A stretch of DNA of 64,000 nt from an uncultured Tenacibaculum sp. (lineage in GTDB: Bacteria; Bacteroidota; Bacteroidia; Flavobacteriales; Flavobacteriaceae): the NCBI GenBank assembly GCA_947496185.1, contig CANMCD010000003.1:186001-250000 (forward strand), given 5' to 3'. A program made the position numbers and the translations under genes. This document shows positions 43,019 to 52,797 of this stretch, in pieces. The first letter of the stretch is position 1. Every line of letters starts with the position of its first letter. The notes beneath the pieces are model-generated. The model worked only from the letters and a program-made list of their open reading frames with translations, was not told where the DNA came from and did not search any database.

Positions 43019-45658
43019 ATGAAAAAAAAATACACAAGTCACCTCGTATTAGTTTTTACTTTTTTAGGATTTCTCCACCAAACCCAAGGACAAAACAAAA
43101 ATCAAATTAAACAGATTAGAAGTAACAGTAATTTGACCGAACTTCATAAAATGTATAGTTCATTTAAAAGTCAAACAGCAAAAGATAAACAGATAGCCAT
43201 TCAAATTGCAAAACAAAAAAACTGGAAGATCAAATTTAGAACCAAAGATAACAGAACAATAGAACTTCAAAAAGTAATAGACGGCACCCCTATTTACTAT
43301 ACTACCTACAATATAAGAGCTGCTAAATCAACTCGAACAAATCATTTAAACAAAGGAGGATCCTTAGGCTTAAATCTAATGGGACAAAACATGATCGCTC
43401 ATGTTTGGGATGCTGGTATAGCCAATGTAAATCATCAAGAATATGATGGAAACGGAGGTAACAACCGTTTTTCTGTTGGAGATACTACCAATAAACTTGA
43501 CTATCATGCTGAACACGTTACTGGAACAATCATGGCTTCAGGCTTTGATCCTAAGGCGAAAGGGATGGCTCCCCAATCAACTGTTATCGGATACGATTGG
43601 AATAATGACCTATCAGAAGCTTCATTGGCTTCTGAAAATGGCATGTTACTTTCAAATCATTCTTACGGGGTTGCTACAAGAGGCGCCGATAATGAATTAT
43701 TACTAAACCCAGAATATTTTGGCAGTTATAATTATCATGCTCAAAAATGGGACGAAATTATGTTTAATGCCCCACACTATTTAATGGTGAAATCAGCAGG
43801 GAATGATGGTTTAGACAATGAAGCAAATCCCTTTCCTATAAATCAAAAAGGAGGCTGGGACAAGCTAACCGGACAAAGTACTGCCAAAAACAACCTAGTA
43901 GTTGCAAATGCTTATGATGCCAATGTTGACAGTAATGGAAACCTAATTTCAGTATCTATCGATGAAAGCAGTAGCCAAGGGCCAACAGATGACATGCGTA
44001 TTAAACCTGATATTACTGGAAACGGTGCGAATATTTATTCTAGTTTTCATTTTCCGAGTTGGGACGAAGAAGCATCGCAACATCTTTCTGATGGCAATAT
44101 AAATGATGACTATTATACTATTGGCGGTACATCTATGGCAGCTCCTAACGTTACAGGATCTTTATTATTACTACAACAGCATTATAAAAGCCTACATCAT
44201 GATATCTTTATGAAAGCAGCTACTTTAAAAGGGTTAGCCTTACATACCGCTGATGACGCAGGTCCTCAAGGCCCTGATGCTGTTTTTGGATGGGGTTTAT
44301 TAAACGCTAAGAAAGCCGCTGAAACCATCACCCAAAAAGGCAAAAAAACTAAAATTGAAGAGCTAACTTTAACGACAGGTCAAACGGACACAATTAAGGT
44401 TTTTTCTGATGGAAAATCTCCTTTATTAGCTTCAATTTCTTGGACTGATATACCTGGTGACATAAATACAAGCTTAAATTCTTCAACACCAACTCTTGTT
44501 AATGATTTAGACATTAGGGTTCTTGATTCAGAAACAACATTTTACCCTTATAGACTAACAGGTCCAACCACCTCTACCAAAAAAGACAATAAAGTGGATC
44601 CATTTGAAAGAATAGACATTCCTAATGCATCAGGTAGCTATACAATTATAATTTCACATAAAGGCTCTTTAATGGGAGGAAGTCAAAACTACTCCCTAAT
44701 TGTCACGGGTATTACTTCGAGTTGTAACGCTACAACACCCAATAAAGTTTCCGTTTCTTCCTTAAACGATACCAACGCTAAAATTCAATGGAATTCCTCT
44801 CTTGGTGCTTCCTATGACATCCGTTATCGTCCAATAGGTTCAAATAAATGGATCACTAATACTGAAACGTATTCGTCTACTATTTTAAATAATTTAACTG
44901 CCTCAACTACATACGAAGTACAAGTACGTTCAATATGTTCTTCAACAAACTCCGACTTTAGTACTACAATCAATTTTACCACATTAGATACTCCTATATA
45001 CTGCGAAGCATCAGGAAAAACAACAGATACTACAGAAATTACTTCAGTAGAATTTGGAACTATAAACAACCCTAGTAAAAAAAAGAAAGGTTATGAAGAT
45101 TTTACGAGGTTAAACACTATTGTTTCCCCTAATTTATCCTATAACTTAGCAGTATCAGTAAATACAGGAGGAGATCATAAAGTTTATACTACTGCTTTTA
45201 TTGATTGGAATCAAGATATGGATTTTTCTGATGATGAAACATATGAATTAGGTTTTATTAATAACAATTCACCTAACATACCATTACCTGTAAAAACCAT
45301 CACTGTTCCTTCAAATGCCAAATCTGGGAATACAAGGATGCGAATTATCACAAAATATTCTGAAAAACCAACACCATGTGATACTGATTTTTTTGGAGAA
45401 GTTGAAGATTACACACTGAACATTTCCACTCCTTCATTAAAAACCATACCAAATCCTGCATCAGAGTTTATAACAATAAACCTAAAGCCCAATACGGACA
45501 ATGCAACGTATACAATTTTTGACATGACTGGAGGTCTTATCAAAAGTACCTTCTTAAAAAAAGATCAGATTAATATTTCTTTTTTAAGTACTGGTATGTA
45601 TATATTAGAAGTATATGACGGGCAAAAAACACTAAGAACCAAACTAATAAAAAAATAA
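43019..45658 (+). CDS. Secreted subtilisin-like serine protease (S8) with type IX secretion tail
   Basis: An 879-residue exported protease: signal peptide ending QTQGQ, a propeptide-like region, then the S8 triad Asp131 (VWDAGIA), His163 (DYHAEHVTGT) and Ser372 (GGTSMAAPNVTG). After the catalytic domain come a P-domain-like beta region, a fibronectin III domain (about 565-650), a GEVED domain (FGEVEDYTLNI) and a C-terminal Por-type sorting domain ending LRTKLIKK, which directs export by the type IX system. TATATTTG at 42941-42948 may be the -7 box, but no good -33 element is seen. The last 90 nt recur as a decayed copy at 49166. Confidence 0.93.
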   Translation: MKKKYTSHLVLVFTFLGFLHQTQGQNKNQIKQIRSNSNLTELHKMYSSFKSQTAKDKQIAIQIAKQKNWKIKFRTKDNRTIELQKVIDGTPIYYTTYNIRAAKSTRTNHLNKGGSLGLNLMGQNMIAHVWDAGIANVNHQEYDGNGGNNRFSVGDTTNKLDYHAEHVTGTIMASGFDPKAKGMAPQSTVIGYDWNNDLSEASLASENGMLLSNHSYGVATRGADNELLLNPEYFGSYNYHAQKWDEIMFNAPHYLMVKSAGNDGLDNEANPFPINQKGGWDKLTGQSTAKNNLVVANAYDANVDSNGNLISVSIDESSSQGPTDDMRIKPDITGNGANIYSSFHFPSWDEEASQHLSDGNINDDYYTIGGTSMAAPNVTGSLLLLQQHYKSLHHDIFMKAATLKGLALHTADDAGPQGPDAVFGWGLLNAKKAAETITQKGKKTKIEELTLTTGQTDTIKVFSDGKSPLLASISWTDIPGDINTSLNSSTPTLVNDLDIRVLDSETTFYPYRLTGPTTSTKKDNKVDPFERIDIPNASGSYTIIISHKGSLMGGSQNYSLIVTGITSSCNATTPNKVSVSSLNDTNAKIQWNSSLGASYDIRYRPIGSNKWITNTETYSSTILNNLTASTTYEVQVRSICSSTNSDFSTTINFTTLDTPIYCEASGKTTDTTEITSVEFGTINNPSKKKKGYEDFTRLNTIVSPNLSYNLAVSVNTGGDHKVYTTAFIDWNQDMDFSDDETYELGFINNNSPNIPLPVKTITVPSNAKSGNTRMRIITKYSEKPTPCDTDFFGEVEDYTLNISTPSLKTIPNPASEFITINLKPNTDNATYTIFDMTGGLIKSTFLKKDQINISFLSTGMYILEVYDGQKTLRTKLIKK

Positions 45659-46118
45659 TAGTATGAAAAAATTCTACTTTTAGTAAAACCTCTTCTTACA
45701 TTAGGCTGATATACATTAAGGTTCTAGACCAGAGAATTTTATTTTTTCAATAATAATATAGAGTAGCGATTATGTACCTCAACTTTTGACTTGAGATACA
45801 TAATCGTGAATAGTTTCTTGTTTTGAATTGACAAATCTTCCCCTAGCCCTTTTTACCCTTTCGGGCAATTCTATAGATGTGAATTCGATCTTACAGACAG
45901 TTTTTAGAAAGTTATATAAGTAATTATTTCCACCTTCAAATCGTTCAAAAAATTCACATTAAAAGTCACTACTAACCGAGTAAATTTTTAAGAAAGATGA
46001 CTATTTAATAACCTTCCTTTTTTTTCATATCTTGATTTTACGATAAACATTAGGATTTTGAGTAATAAAAAAGTGATAAACAACCAGAAGAAGTTAACGC
46101 CGAACTTTTAAAATTTAC
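45659..46118. other. Non-coding region after the subtilisin gene
   Basis: 460 bases with no intact gene. It contains the hairpin at 45767-45806 and otherwise degenerate sequence that may be worn coding DNA, as the neighbouring reading frames are broken. I cannot name the former content. Confidence 0.5.
45767..45806. repeat. Long imperfect palindrome
   Basis: CGATTATGTA-C-CTCAA ... TTGAG-A-TACATAATCG with an 8-nt loop: 15 paired positions and one mismatch. It lies about 110 nt after the subtilisin stop. No T run follows, so it is not a typical terminator; a remnant of a mobile element end is possible. Confidence 0.5.
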
Positions 46119-46882
46119 CTATTTTAATTTTAGCGTGATCAATTCTGAAGTACTTAATTTTGTATTGTTTTCCTTATTTATTTTCTTAATCCACTCAGCA
46201 TCAATACCCATAGATTTAAAAGTAATGATATCAGACACAATAATCTCCTTGTAACCAACAGATTTGATAGAACTAATATAATCAGCTTTGATTCCCAGAG
46301 ACTTAAAAGCAATAATATTAGATATTTTAATATCTTCGTAACCAAGCGTTTTAATAGATTTAATATAATCTGCTTTGATTCCGAGAGAAGAAATTGCTAT
46401 CAAATCTTTTATATTTAGGTTATTTTTATGTGCTTTGATAGCTTGCACGTCTTCAAAAGTTGTGTTTCCTAAAGCCATTATTAATAATAACCCAGAAGGA
46501 ACTTCACTGGAAAGTAGTGTTTCCAGATTGCTTTGAAAATTCTTGTTTTCTTCAAAGGTGAATTTATTATTAGGTAAAAAAGTGATTGTTCCAGCTGTTC
46601 TCTGTAATTTATATGTTTTCCCTCCAAAAGAATTTTCACTTTGTAACTCAGAAAGCTTTAAAGCATGTGTTGAACGTATTTTATTCTCTTTATATTGATT
46701 ATATTCAAAAGCAACATATAATTTATCGCCTTGTTCTTCTGTTTTTACTTCCAATTATCTATATAACTTAAATAATCTTGGTATTTGGTATTATTTGATT
46801 GTGAATACATAATCCCTACCATTAATATTAAAATTAATTGAATTGGTTTTAACAGTATTATTAAATTAACTTTTTTTATCAT
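46119..46882 (-). pseudogene. Frameshifted exported protein with short helical repeats
   Basis: The frame ending at 46119 has no ATG start. Upstream in a shifted frame an ATG at 46882 gives a signal peptide (hydrophobic run ending MYSQ) and NTKYQDYLSYIDNWK, stopping at 46745. The two frames overlap around 46745-46754 and join naturally with a one-base shift. The second part holds about three copies of a 23-residue repeat (SLGIKADYIKSIKTLGYEDI-like). Such repeats occur in exported proteins and tails associated with BlaR1/M56 peptidase systems in Bacteroidota. A real frameshift or a sequencing error would look the same. Confidence 0.6.
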
Positions 46883-46916
46883 GATATTTTTTTTAATAGT
46901 AATTCCTGTTTTTCAT

Positions 46917-48814
46917 CTAGTTTGCTCTTCTCTTCTCTTCATCATTTCCTGATTTTCGTTGTCTAACATTAATTTTAGTATTCCCAAAATTGTAGCTTAC
47001 TGAAAACCTGAATCCTCTTCCACTAAAAAGTCCGTACCCAAGATGCGTGGACCTAATACCATTTACGGTACTTATTCGCTTTCTTGGACTCGTATTAAAA
47101 ACATCTAGAGCGTTAATTCCTACTTGTAACTGCTTTTCTAGCAAGGACATTCTAAACCCAATATTTAACGCCTGATTTGACTCGTTTTCAGTTTGATTTC
47201 TCGTAAACGGTGCCGAATACCAATAATTCACCTGAATACTTTTCGTTTTATCTTGATCCAATAAAATAGTATTGTTCGAAGATAAATAGTAACTAAAATT
47301 TATTACTTCGGACGCTATAATTGCATTATTTGTAATTCTTGAATCATAATTTACTAGGTATAGTAGATTTTGACTATTCCACCATGATGTAGGTTTAAAT
47401 CTATACGATTCCGAAAGTCCGTATCTATATAAGGTATAGTAATTAAACGGACTAATAACCTCTGTAAAAGTCTTGTTGTCAGCTACAGCAATAGTTCCAA
47501 TCCCATCAGTTTCCACTCCAAAAAATAATGTAGTGGATAACTTTCCTTTATATAAATGTGTAAACTCAAAATTGTCATTAAATGAAGGTTGTAAAAATGG
47601 ATTTCCTTTACTGGATACATTTTGATTGATGAAAAACTCTGCTGGGTTTAACTGTGCAAAATACGGTCTATTGATACGTCTTCCATAGTCGAATGAGAAT
47701 GAGTGGTTATCATTTTCAGTATACGAAAGGTAAAACGTTGGAAACAATTTTAAATAACCTACACCAGTACTAATATTTAATGACTTCGATGTTCCTTTTG
47801 TATCTGTATTTTCAAGACGTAATCCTAATTTTAACGACCATTTATCATTGAATTTTTTGAATCCATTTACATAAACAGCCTGATTTCTTTCCAAATATCT
47901 AAACCGATCTTGCTCGTCTATTGATGCTAACTCATTTATATTTCTAATATTATATTTACTATCAATATAACTTATTTTTGCCCCATAAGAGAGGCTAAAC
48001 ACTTTGAAAGGATGTGCTATATCAATGTTCCCACTATAGTTGACTACTTCACGGTTTACACTGTTTAATCCTGAATAATTTATTCCGATAAAATCATCAT
48101 TTATATCAAATGTATTGGCAAGAATCTTTCTTTCATCATCTTCTTTAAATTTGAAATAATCCAAATCTACCGAAATACTTCTTCCCAACGTATCTAGCTT
48201 TGAAAAGTAATGTGTATTCACAGAAAAATTATTTGATCTACTATCTCGGGTTCCGTTTGCTTTAATTATCGAATCGATTTGATTTGATTTGATTTGTCTA
48301 AAATATTCGTATTTGCAATATCTTTCCAAAATGGCTGACTTGAACTTCCCGCTACCTGAAAACCAATAGTTGAGTTATCCGTTAATTGATAGTCAAGGAT
48401 AAAACGTCCTGAAAAATCTTCAATATCTCTATCTTGAGATGTATTTGTTAACCAAGTATTTTACCTGTAAAAAACTTCAGCTTCCTGTTTGTAGCGCTCA
48501 TCTCCAAATCTGGCATTAGCGATAGCTAGAATATTTACCTTATTTTTTCTATACTTAAAATTATTTCCAACAGAAAATACTGGAAGTAGTATTTGTTTAT
48601 AGGAACTGGTAATAGCGTTATTCCAACTATTTTCTTTTGCCTTCTTTAAAATGATGTTTATTAAACCTCCATTTCCTTGTGCTTCATATTTAGCAGGTGG
48701 ATTTGTAATGATTTCAATAGATTTGATATCTCCTGCTTGGATAGCCTTCCGATACTGTAAAAAAACATTACCCGAATTGAGTATTTTTTCAACTAAACAT
48801 AGCTTCGCTAACAT
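46917..48814 (-). pseudogene. Broken, 5'-truncated TonB-dependent outer-membrane receptor
   Basis: The 46917-48329 frame is the C-terminal barrel of an OMP_b-brl_3 type receptor, ending normally. The 48461-48814 frame holds part of its plug (IKSIEIITNPPAKYEAQGNGG). Between them homologous protein reads on in frame past a TAA at 48461-48463 (NTWLTNTSQDRDIED, then FSGRFILDYQLTDNS) until a (GATTT)4 tract at 48276-48295 shifts the frame. Losing one repeat unit would restore the frame there. The signal peptide, CarboxypepD_reg-like domain and first plug half are missing upstream of 48814. Three independent lesions indicate a decayed gene. Confidence 0.8.
48276..48295. repeat. Pentanucleotide tract (GATTT)4
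   Basis: Four tandem copies of GATTT within the receptor pseudogene, at the exact point where the coding frame changes. Three copies would be in frame, so the tract is a slipped-strand site. Confidence 0.85.
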
Positions 48815-49407
48815 CAGTCACATGATGTTCTTGGTAAAAAATTATTTTTAAACTAGGGAAAAGTAAAAATGTAAGCTAGAAAATGAGCAATTTTTCATTT
48901 TTACGCTGCGAATCTAACAAAATCAAGTTTAAAAAGATACATATATTAACTTTTAATTAATTGTCAAATTTGATTCTATGGAGTTCTTATTTCTTATCTT
49001 TTTGTAAAACAGTCGCAACGAGTGTATCTATCCAAAATATAGGTATCTCATCAAAATTAATCAGTTCAATATTAATAGTAACTCCTCCTTATGTAATTTC
49101 AATAGAAATATCTTTGCAATACTTGAAGCATCGCCCAAGCAACTCTATTGACTGAGAAGTAATATCTTAAAAAAGTTCAGATCAATACTTCCTTTCTAAG
49201 TGCTGATATGTATATTATCAACAAAAATCATTAAGAACCAAACTAATAGAAAAAAGCATGAAATAGTTCAGCTTTTATTAACACTTATTATTAAATTTCA
49301 ACTGGTATAAATTAAAATTAATTATTATTTTTAATAAAAATTTCCTCTAAACATTACAAACTTACCTTCCTCTCAATTGTTATTATTAATACAAAGAAAC
49401 ATACCCT
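48815..49407. other. Degenerate region between receptor pseudogene and GNAT gene
   Basis: About 590 bases without an intact gene. It includes a short inverted repeat (GTAAAAATG/CATTTTTAC, 48863-48904), a stretch at 48960-49150 that reads as broken coding sequence on the minus strand (INFDEIPIFWIDTLVATV) with no recognisable family, and the secretion-tail remnant listed separately. Confidence 0.5.
49166..49254 (+). pseudogene. Remnant of a type IX secretion C-terminal domain
   Basis: About 90 bases align with the last 90 bases of the subtilisin gene (from 45553): both share CTTAAAAAA, CAGAT.AATA.TTC, TAAGT.CTG.TATGTATAT and end in AAGAACCAAACTAATA. Translation gives QINTSFLSADMYI against QINISFLSTGMYI in the intact protein, then breaks with deletions and a stop. 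It is the worn 3' end of a second secreted protein gene. Confidence 0.7.
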
Positions 49408-49872
49408 ATGAATAAGTTATCTATTATTGAATTTCAGAAGCAATATGCAACATCTTTTTACGATTTAAATATCGCATGGTTAGAAAAGTATTTCTACGTA
49501 GAAGACTATGATAAAGAAGTCTTAGCTAACCCTAAAAAATACATCCTTGACAAAGGTGGATTGGTCTTGTTTGCCCTATTAAATAATGAAGCTGTAGGTA
49601 CGGTTGCCTTAATTAATCGAGGAAATTCAGTGTATGAACTTTCAAAAATGGCTGTTATGGAAAAACACCAAGGGCTACGAATTGGAAAAAAGCTTATGTA
49701 TACTGCAATAAGTAAAACAATAGAATTAGGAGCTACCAATTTATACTTAGATTCTAATACTGTTTTAGAACCTGCGATAAATTTATATAAAAACGTAGGG
49801 TTTAAAGAAATTCCAGTCCCAGAAGACACGCCATATGAACGTTGTAATATTCGTATGGAAATTGCATTGTGA
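49408..49872 (+). CDS. GNAT family N-acetyltransferase
   Basis: A 154-residue acetyltransferase with the acetyl-CoA motif EKHQGLRIGKKLMYTAI (Q/RxxGxG/A type) and the following LYLDSNTVLEPAINLYKNVGF. It resembles small-molecule or amino-acid acetyltransferases of the GNAT fold. Substrate unknown. Intact despite lying next to degraded DNA. Confidence 0.88.
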   Translation: MNKLSIIEFQKQYATSFYDLNIAWLEKYFYVEDYDKEVLANPKKYILDKGGLVLFALLNNEAVGTVALINRGNSVYELSKMAVMEKHQGLRIGKKLMYTAISKTIELGATNLYLDSNTVLEPAINLYKNVGFKEIPVPEDTPYERCNIRMEIAL

Positions 49873-50023
49873 TATACACTAACAAGAATTCCTCTAGAAA
49901 TAATCTAAATTTATTGAGACTAACATACTCTTCAAAATAGTCATTCAGTACTTACTCAAATAAAAAAGAGGCTATCCAAAAACTAAGACAGCCTCTTTTT
50001 TAGGACTTCACAACGTCACAAAT

Positions 50024-51547
50024 TTAGTCTTCAAGAAAAATACTCATATACTTATCATAAATAGGACTATCAATTGCTAGAAAATCCAACACACTATGAA
50101 AAATGTGATGTTGTGATAACATATCACTTTCCTTCAATTTAATAGTGTCATTAGAAACCCAAACGATAAACGGAATTTCCAATTGTTCTTTAGGCGCAAT
50201 ACTTTTAGGGATTCCATGCATATACAAATTACTTTCTCCTAAAGATTCTCCATGATCAGAAATATAAATCATCGAAGACTTATATCCTTCTAAGCCCTTT
50301 AATTGATCGATCAAAGAAGCTAATATATAGTCCGTATAAACAATGGTATTATCATATGCATTCATCAATTCTTCTTGCGTACAATTAGCCAATTCCACAC
50401 TTTCACATACAGGAGTAAACTTATTAAATTGTGCTGGATACTTTTTGTTATACAAAGGCCCATGACTCGTACTCGTATGTAAAACTACTAGTATTTTATC
50501 TTTATTACTGGCTAATATCTGCTCTTTTAAACCACTTAATAAGACCTCGTCATATGCACAGCCTTCTCCTTCACACAACCTTTCTAAATCTGCTCTTTTT
50601 TGATAGTTTTTTATAGCTACTTTTGGTTCTCCCCAATTCGTGGTACGCCAAATCACTTCGACATCATTTCTAAACAAGTAATTCGGTAAGATTTCAAATA
50701 GTTTCCCTGTATTTTTATGTTCTAATATACACTTCACTCCTGCCGTGGTATACGTCGCACAGGATTCTGCGTTGAAATGATATACATTTTCTATTTTGGA
50801 AAGTAATGGATTTGTATTTTTCTCATAGCCATATAAAGAAAAATTACCACTTCTTGCCGATTCTCCTATTACAAGTACAGCTACTGACTTTTTAGTATTC
50901 TTAATCGTTGCTTTTGGTAATAATATTTGTTTTTCATTTTTCTGACTTTTATGAAGAAAATACCTGTTGGTATTCACCACATAAGACCAGGGCATTACTA
51001 AGCTTCCTATAATTTTTGAATTCTTATCAATCCATAACCAATTAGAAGAATTAATATAGGCCAATGCTAAAAGAAATATCAATGTCAAAGGTATATGTGT
51101 AAAGAACTTTTTCAATTTTACTGGCTTGTACTCTATTTTAAAGATTAGAAAACTAGGAAGGACTCCTAATAATAAAACGTACAAAACCAATCCGAAAGAA
51201 TAAAAGCTACTGGCTTCATCATAATTGGTATTCAAAACATTACCAATCATTGATTTATCTATCAAAACTCCGTAATTATTTATAAAATAAACACAAAGTG
51301 CATTTAGGATAAAAAAAAGCGCAAGAATCAATTTTGCTACAGAACGAAGTAAATACAAACCAATATAAAAAACAAAAGCATTTAAAACTATTGCCAAAAC
51401 AATAAGACTTACCAGAAAAAAGACACCATTTACACTGGCTACCTCAACATTACTGATAACATATTTGAAAAATGGATATTGATATAAAACCAGATTAACA
51501 AAACTGATAATCAACACATAATAAACTAAACTAGTTTTTTTTAACAT
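50024..51547 (-). CDS. Phosphoethanolamine transferase (EptA-like)
   Basis: A 507-residue inner-membrane enzyme: five N-terminal helices, then a periplasmic sulfatase-fold domain with VIGESARSGNFSLYGYEKNT, the catalytic-Thr region TYTTAGVKCILEH and the metal site YISDHGESLGE. Family members transfer phosphoethanolamine to lipid A, giving cationic-peptide resistance. The acceptor here is inferred. Its ATG overlaps the end of the PAP2 gene, so the pair is co-translated. Confidence 0.88.
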   Translation of the reverse strand: MLKKTSLVYYVLIISFVNLVLYQYPFFKYVISNVEVASVNGVFFLVSLIVLAIVLNAFVFYIGLYLLRSVAKLILALFFILNALCVYFINNYGVLIDKSMIGNVLNTNYDEASSFYSFGLVLYVLLLGVLPSFLIFKIEYKPVKLKKFFTHIPLTLIFLLALAYINSSNWLWIDKNSKIIGSLVMPWSYVVNTNRYFLHKSQKNEKQILLPKATIKNTKKSVAVLVIGESARSGNFSLYGYEKNTNPLLSKIENVYHFNAESCATYTTAGVKCILEHKNTGKLFEILPNYLFRNDVEVIWRTTNWGEPKVAIKNYQKRADLERLCEGEGCAYDEVLLSGLKEQILASNKDKILVVLHTSTSHGPLYNKKYPAQFNKFTPVCESVELANCTQEELMNAYDNTIVYTDYILASLIDQLKGLEGYKSSMIYISDHGESLGESNLYMHGIPKSIAPKEQLEIPFIVWVSNDTIKLKESDMLSQHHIFHSVLDFLAIDSPIYDKYMSIFLED

Positions 51548-52388
51548 AAGAATTAATAATTAAATAAAATGTGGCCGTTAAAGCAGATAATGAAAAATAA
51601 AAAATCAATAAATTGGCATTTAATATCCTTGTAACCAACAACAACGCCCCCACCAAAAACAAAACTATAAATACAGGGTAGTACTTTCTATTTTTAATCC
51701 AACGTAACCACTTAATTTTTTCGTTTATTCTAATACCTATTACAGCGACTGTAAAGCCTATCAGGCTTCCAATAATAACATCAAAAGGATAATGTGCCCC
51801 AACACCTACTCTTGAAAAAGCAATAATAAGTCCTAGGGTAAACATAAAAATCAACCATAAGGCTTTTTTACTTTTTTTAGAAGGCATAAAAGCAAAGGAA
51901 AGTGTCGTTATTACAATAAAGGTAGCTATGGAATGCCCTGAAGGTAATGACGTATTACCCGAAAGAGTTTCTCCTATAATTCTAAAACTTTCTTTATCAA
52001 ACATCGCAGCTGGCCTAGGTACTGAAAACATTTTTTTTAATGTCGCAGACACCACTAATGATAATATCGCTGATGTCAACAACGCTTCCCATAGTTTCGG
52101 TGCATAGACAATAAAAACACTCAATAATGAAAAAGAAATCAGTACATCTCCAAATTGTGTAAGATTAAATTGTAACATAGGGTATACCGATAAATTATTA
52201 TTAAGATATAAGAACAATTCTTTTTGTATCGAAACGTACCCTTTTATATAACTTTGGCTATCAACAACAAAAAAGAAATAAAGAAAACAGCATAAGAGTA
52301 AAATTAAAGCGGGAATTAAAAACCATAATTTTACTCTCTTTAAATTTTTAGCGATGCTATAATCTAAGCTTGATGAATAATCATACAT
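51531..52388 (-). CDS. PAP2-family membrane phosphatase
   Basis: A 285-residue protein with six hydrophobic helices and the three PAP2 motifs: KMFSVPRPA, LPSGHSIATF and SRVGVGAHYPFDVI. It hydrolyses a lipid-linked phosphate such as undecaprenyl pyrophosphate, phosphatidate or lipid A phosphate. Overlap by 17 bp with the EptA-like gene supports a joint role in lipid A modification, LpxE-like activity being one option. Confidence 0.88.
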   Translation of the reverse strand: MYDYSSSLDYSIAKNLKRVKLWFLIPALILLLCCFLYFFFVVDSQSYIKGYVSIQKELFLYLNNNLSVYPMLQFNLTQFGDVLISFSLLSVFIVYAPKLWEALLTSAILSLVVSATLKKMFSVPRPAAMFDKESFRIIGETLSGNTSLPSGHSIATFIVITTLSFAFMPSKKSKKALWLIFMFTLGLIIAFSRVGVGAHYPFDVIIGSLIGFTVAVIGIRINEKIKWLRWIKNRKYYPVFIVLFLVGALLLVTRILNANLLIFYFSLSALTATFYLIINSYVKKN

Positions 52389-52597
52389 TTTTTAGTAGTT
52401 GTTAGTTTGTGACGAGTTTAGATGTATCTTTAATCAATTACACAATGCATAGAGCACTATAAAACTGTAGTAATTGTAATATTTGAAGAGCAAAAGTATA
52501 AATTAATACGACACAAAATAATTTTTGAACACTTTCTTCTTTTAATAGTCTACAATAGGTCACTGATAGACAATACAATGTTTTTTATTATAAAAAT
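52389..52597. other. Spacer between divergent units
   Basis: AT-rich spacer between the leftward PAP2/EptA pair and the rightward aromatic operon leader. No gene seen. Confidence 0.4.
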
Positions 52598-52628
52598 TTG
52601 TTTATTAAAAAATAATTTCCAAGATTTG
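52598..52628 (+). promoter_or_regulatory. Promoter of the aromatic amino-acid operon
   Basis: TTG (52598-52600), 20-nt spacer, AAGATTTG (52621-52628), one mismatch from TAnnTTTG. The transcript would start about 20 nt before the leader-peptide ATG. Confidence 0.5.
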
Positions 52629-52656
52629 TCATCGATAACACAAAGGATACAATATT

Positions 52657-52737
52657 ATGTTACGAAATATATGGCAAGGTTTCTTTTTTTACTTTTACTT
52701 TTTTAGTAGAAGACGAGACTTTATACCATATTGTTAA
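52657..52737 (+). CDS. Phe/Tyr leader peptide of an attenuator
   Basis: A 26-codon frame, ATG at 52657 and TAA at 52735. Codons 9-16 (52681-52704) read FFFYFYFF: six Phe and two Tyr in a row. The remaining residues include RRR and a further Phe and Tyr before the stop. The peptide ends between two RNA strands that can pair. Its position ahead of phenylalanine and tyrosine synthesis genes, codon content and relation to the hairpins are those of a translational attenuator sensing charged tRNA-Phe and tRNA-Tyr. Confidence 0.8.
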   Translation: MLRNIWQGFFFYFYFFSRRRDFIPYC

Positions 52738-52767
52738 ACATAAAAATAATATAACCATAAAGTCTCG
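52714..52767 (+). promoter_or_regulatory. Antiterminator hairpin of the Phe/Tyr attenuator
   Basis: CGAGACTTTAT (52714-52724) is fully complementary to ATAAAGTCTCG (52757-52767), 11 bp. The left strand lies within the last leader-peptide codons; the right strand overlaps the left arm of the terminator. A ribosome stalled on the Phe/Tyr run leaves the left strand free to pair and blocks the terminator. Confidence 0.8.
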
Positions 52768-52789
52768 AAGTTTTCGAGGCTTTTTTTTT
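52760..52789 (+). terminator. Attenuator terminator before pheA
   Basis: AAGTCTCGA-AGTTT-TCGAGGCTT (9 bp including one G-U) followed by seven more T, ending about 9 nt before the pheA ATG. It shares its left arm with the antiterminator. Confidence 0.85.
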
Positions 52790-52797
52790 ACTATAAT

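Noticed and set aside
43443-43706. 87-codon frame inside the subtilisin gene
   Set aside because: Shadow of the S8 catalytic domain in another frame.
48961-49155. 64-codon plus-strand frame between the receptor pseudogene and the GNAT gene
   Set aside because: Low-complexity hydrophobic composition, no family, in a region of decayed sequence; the opposite strand looks more like former coding DNA.
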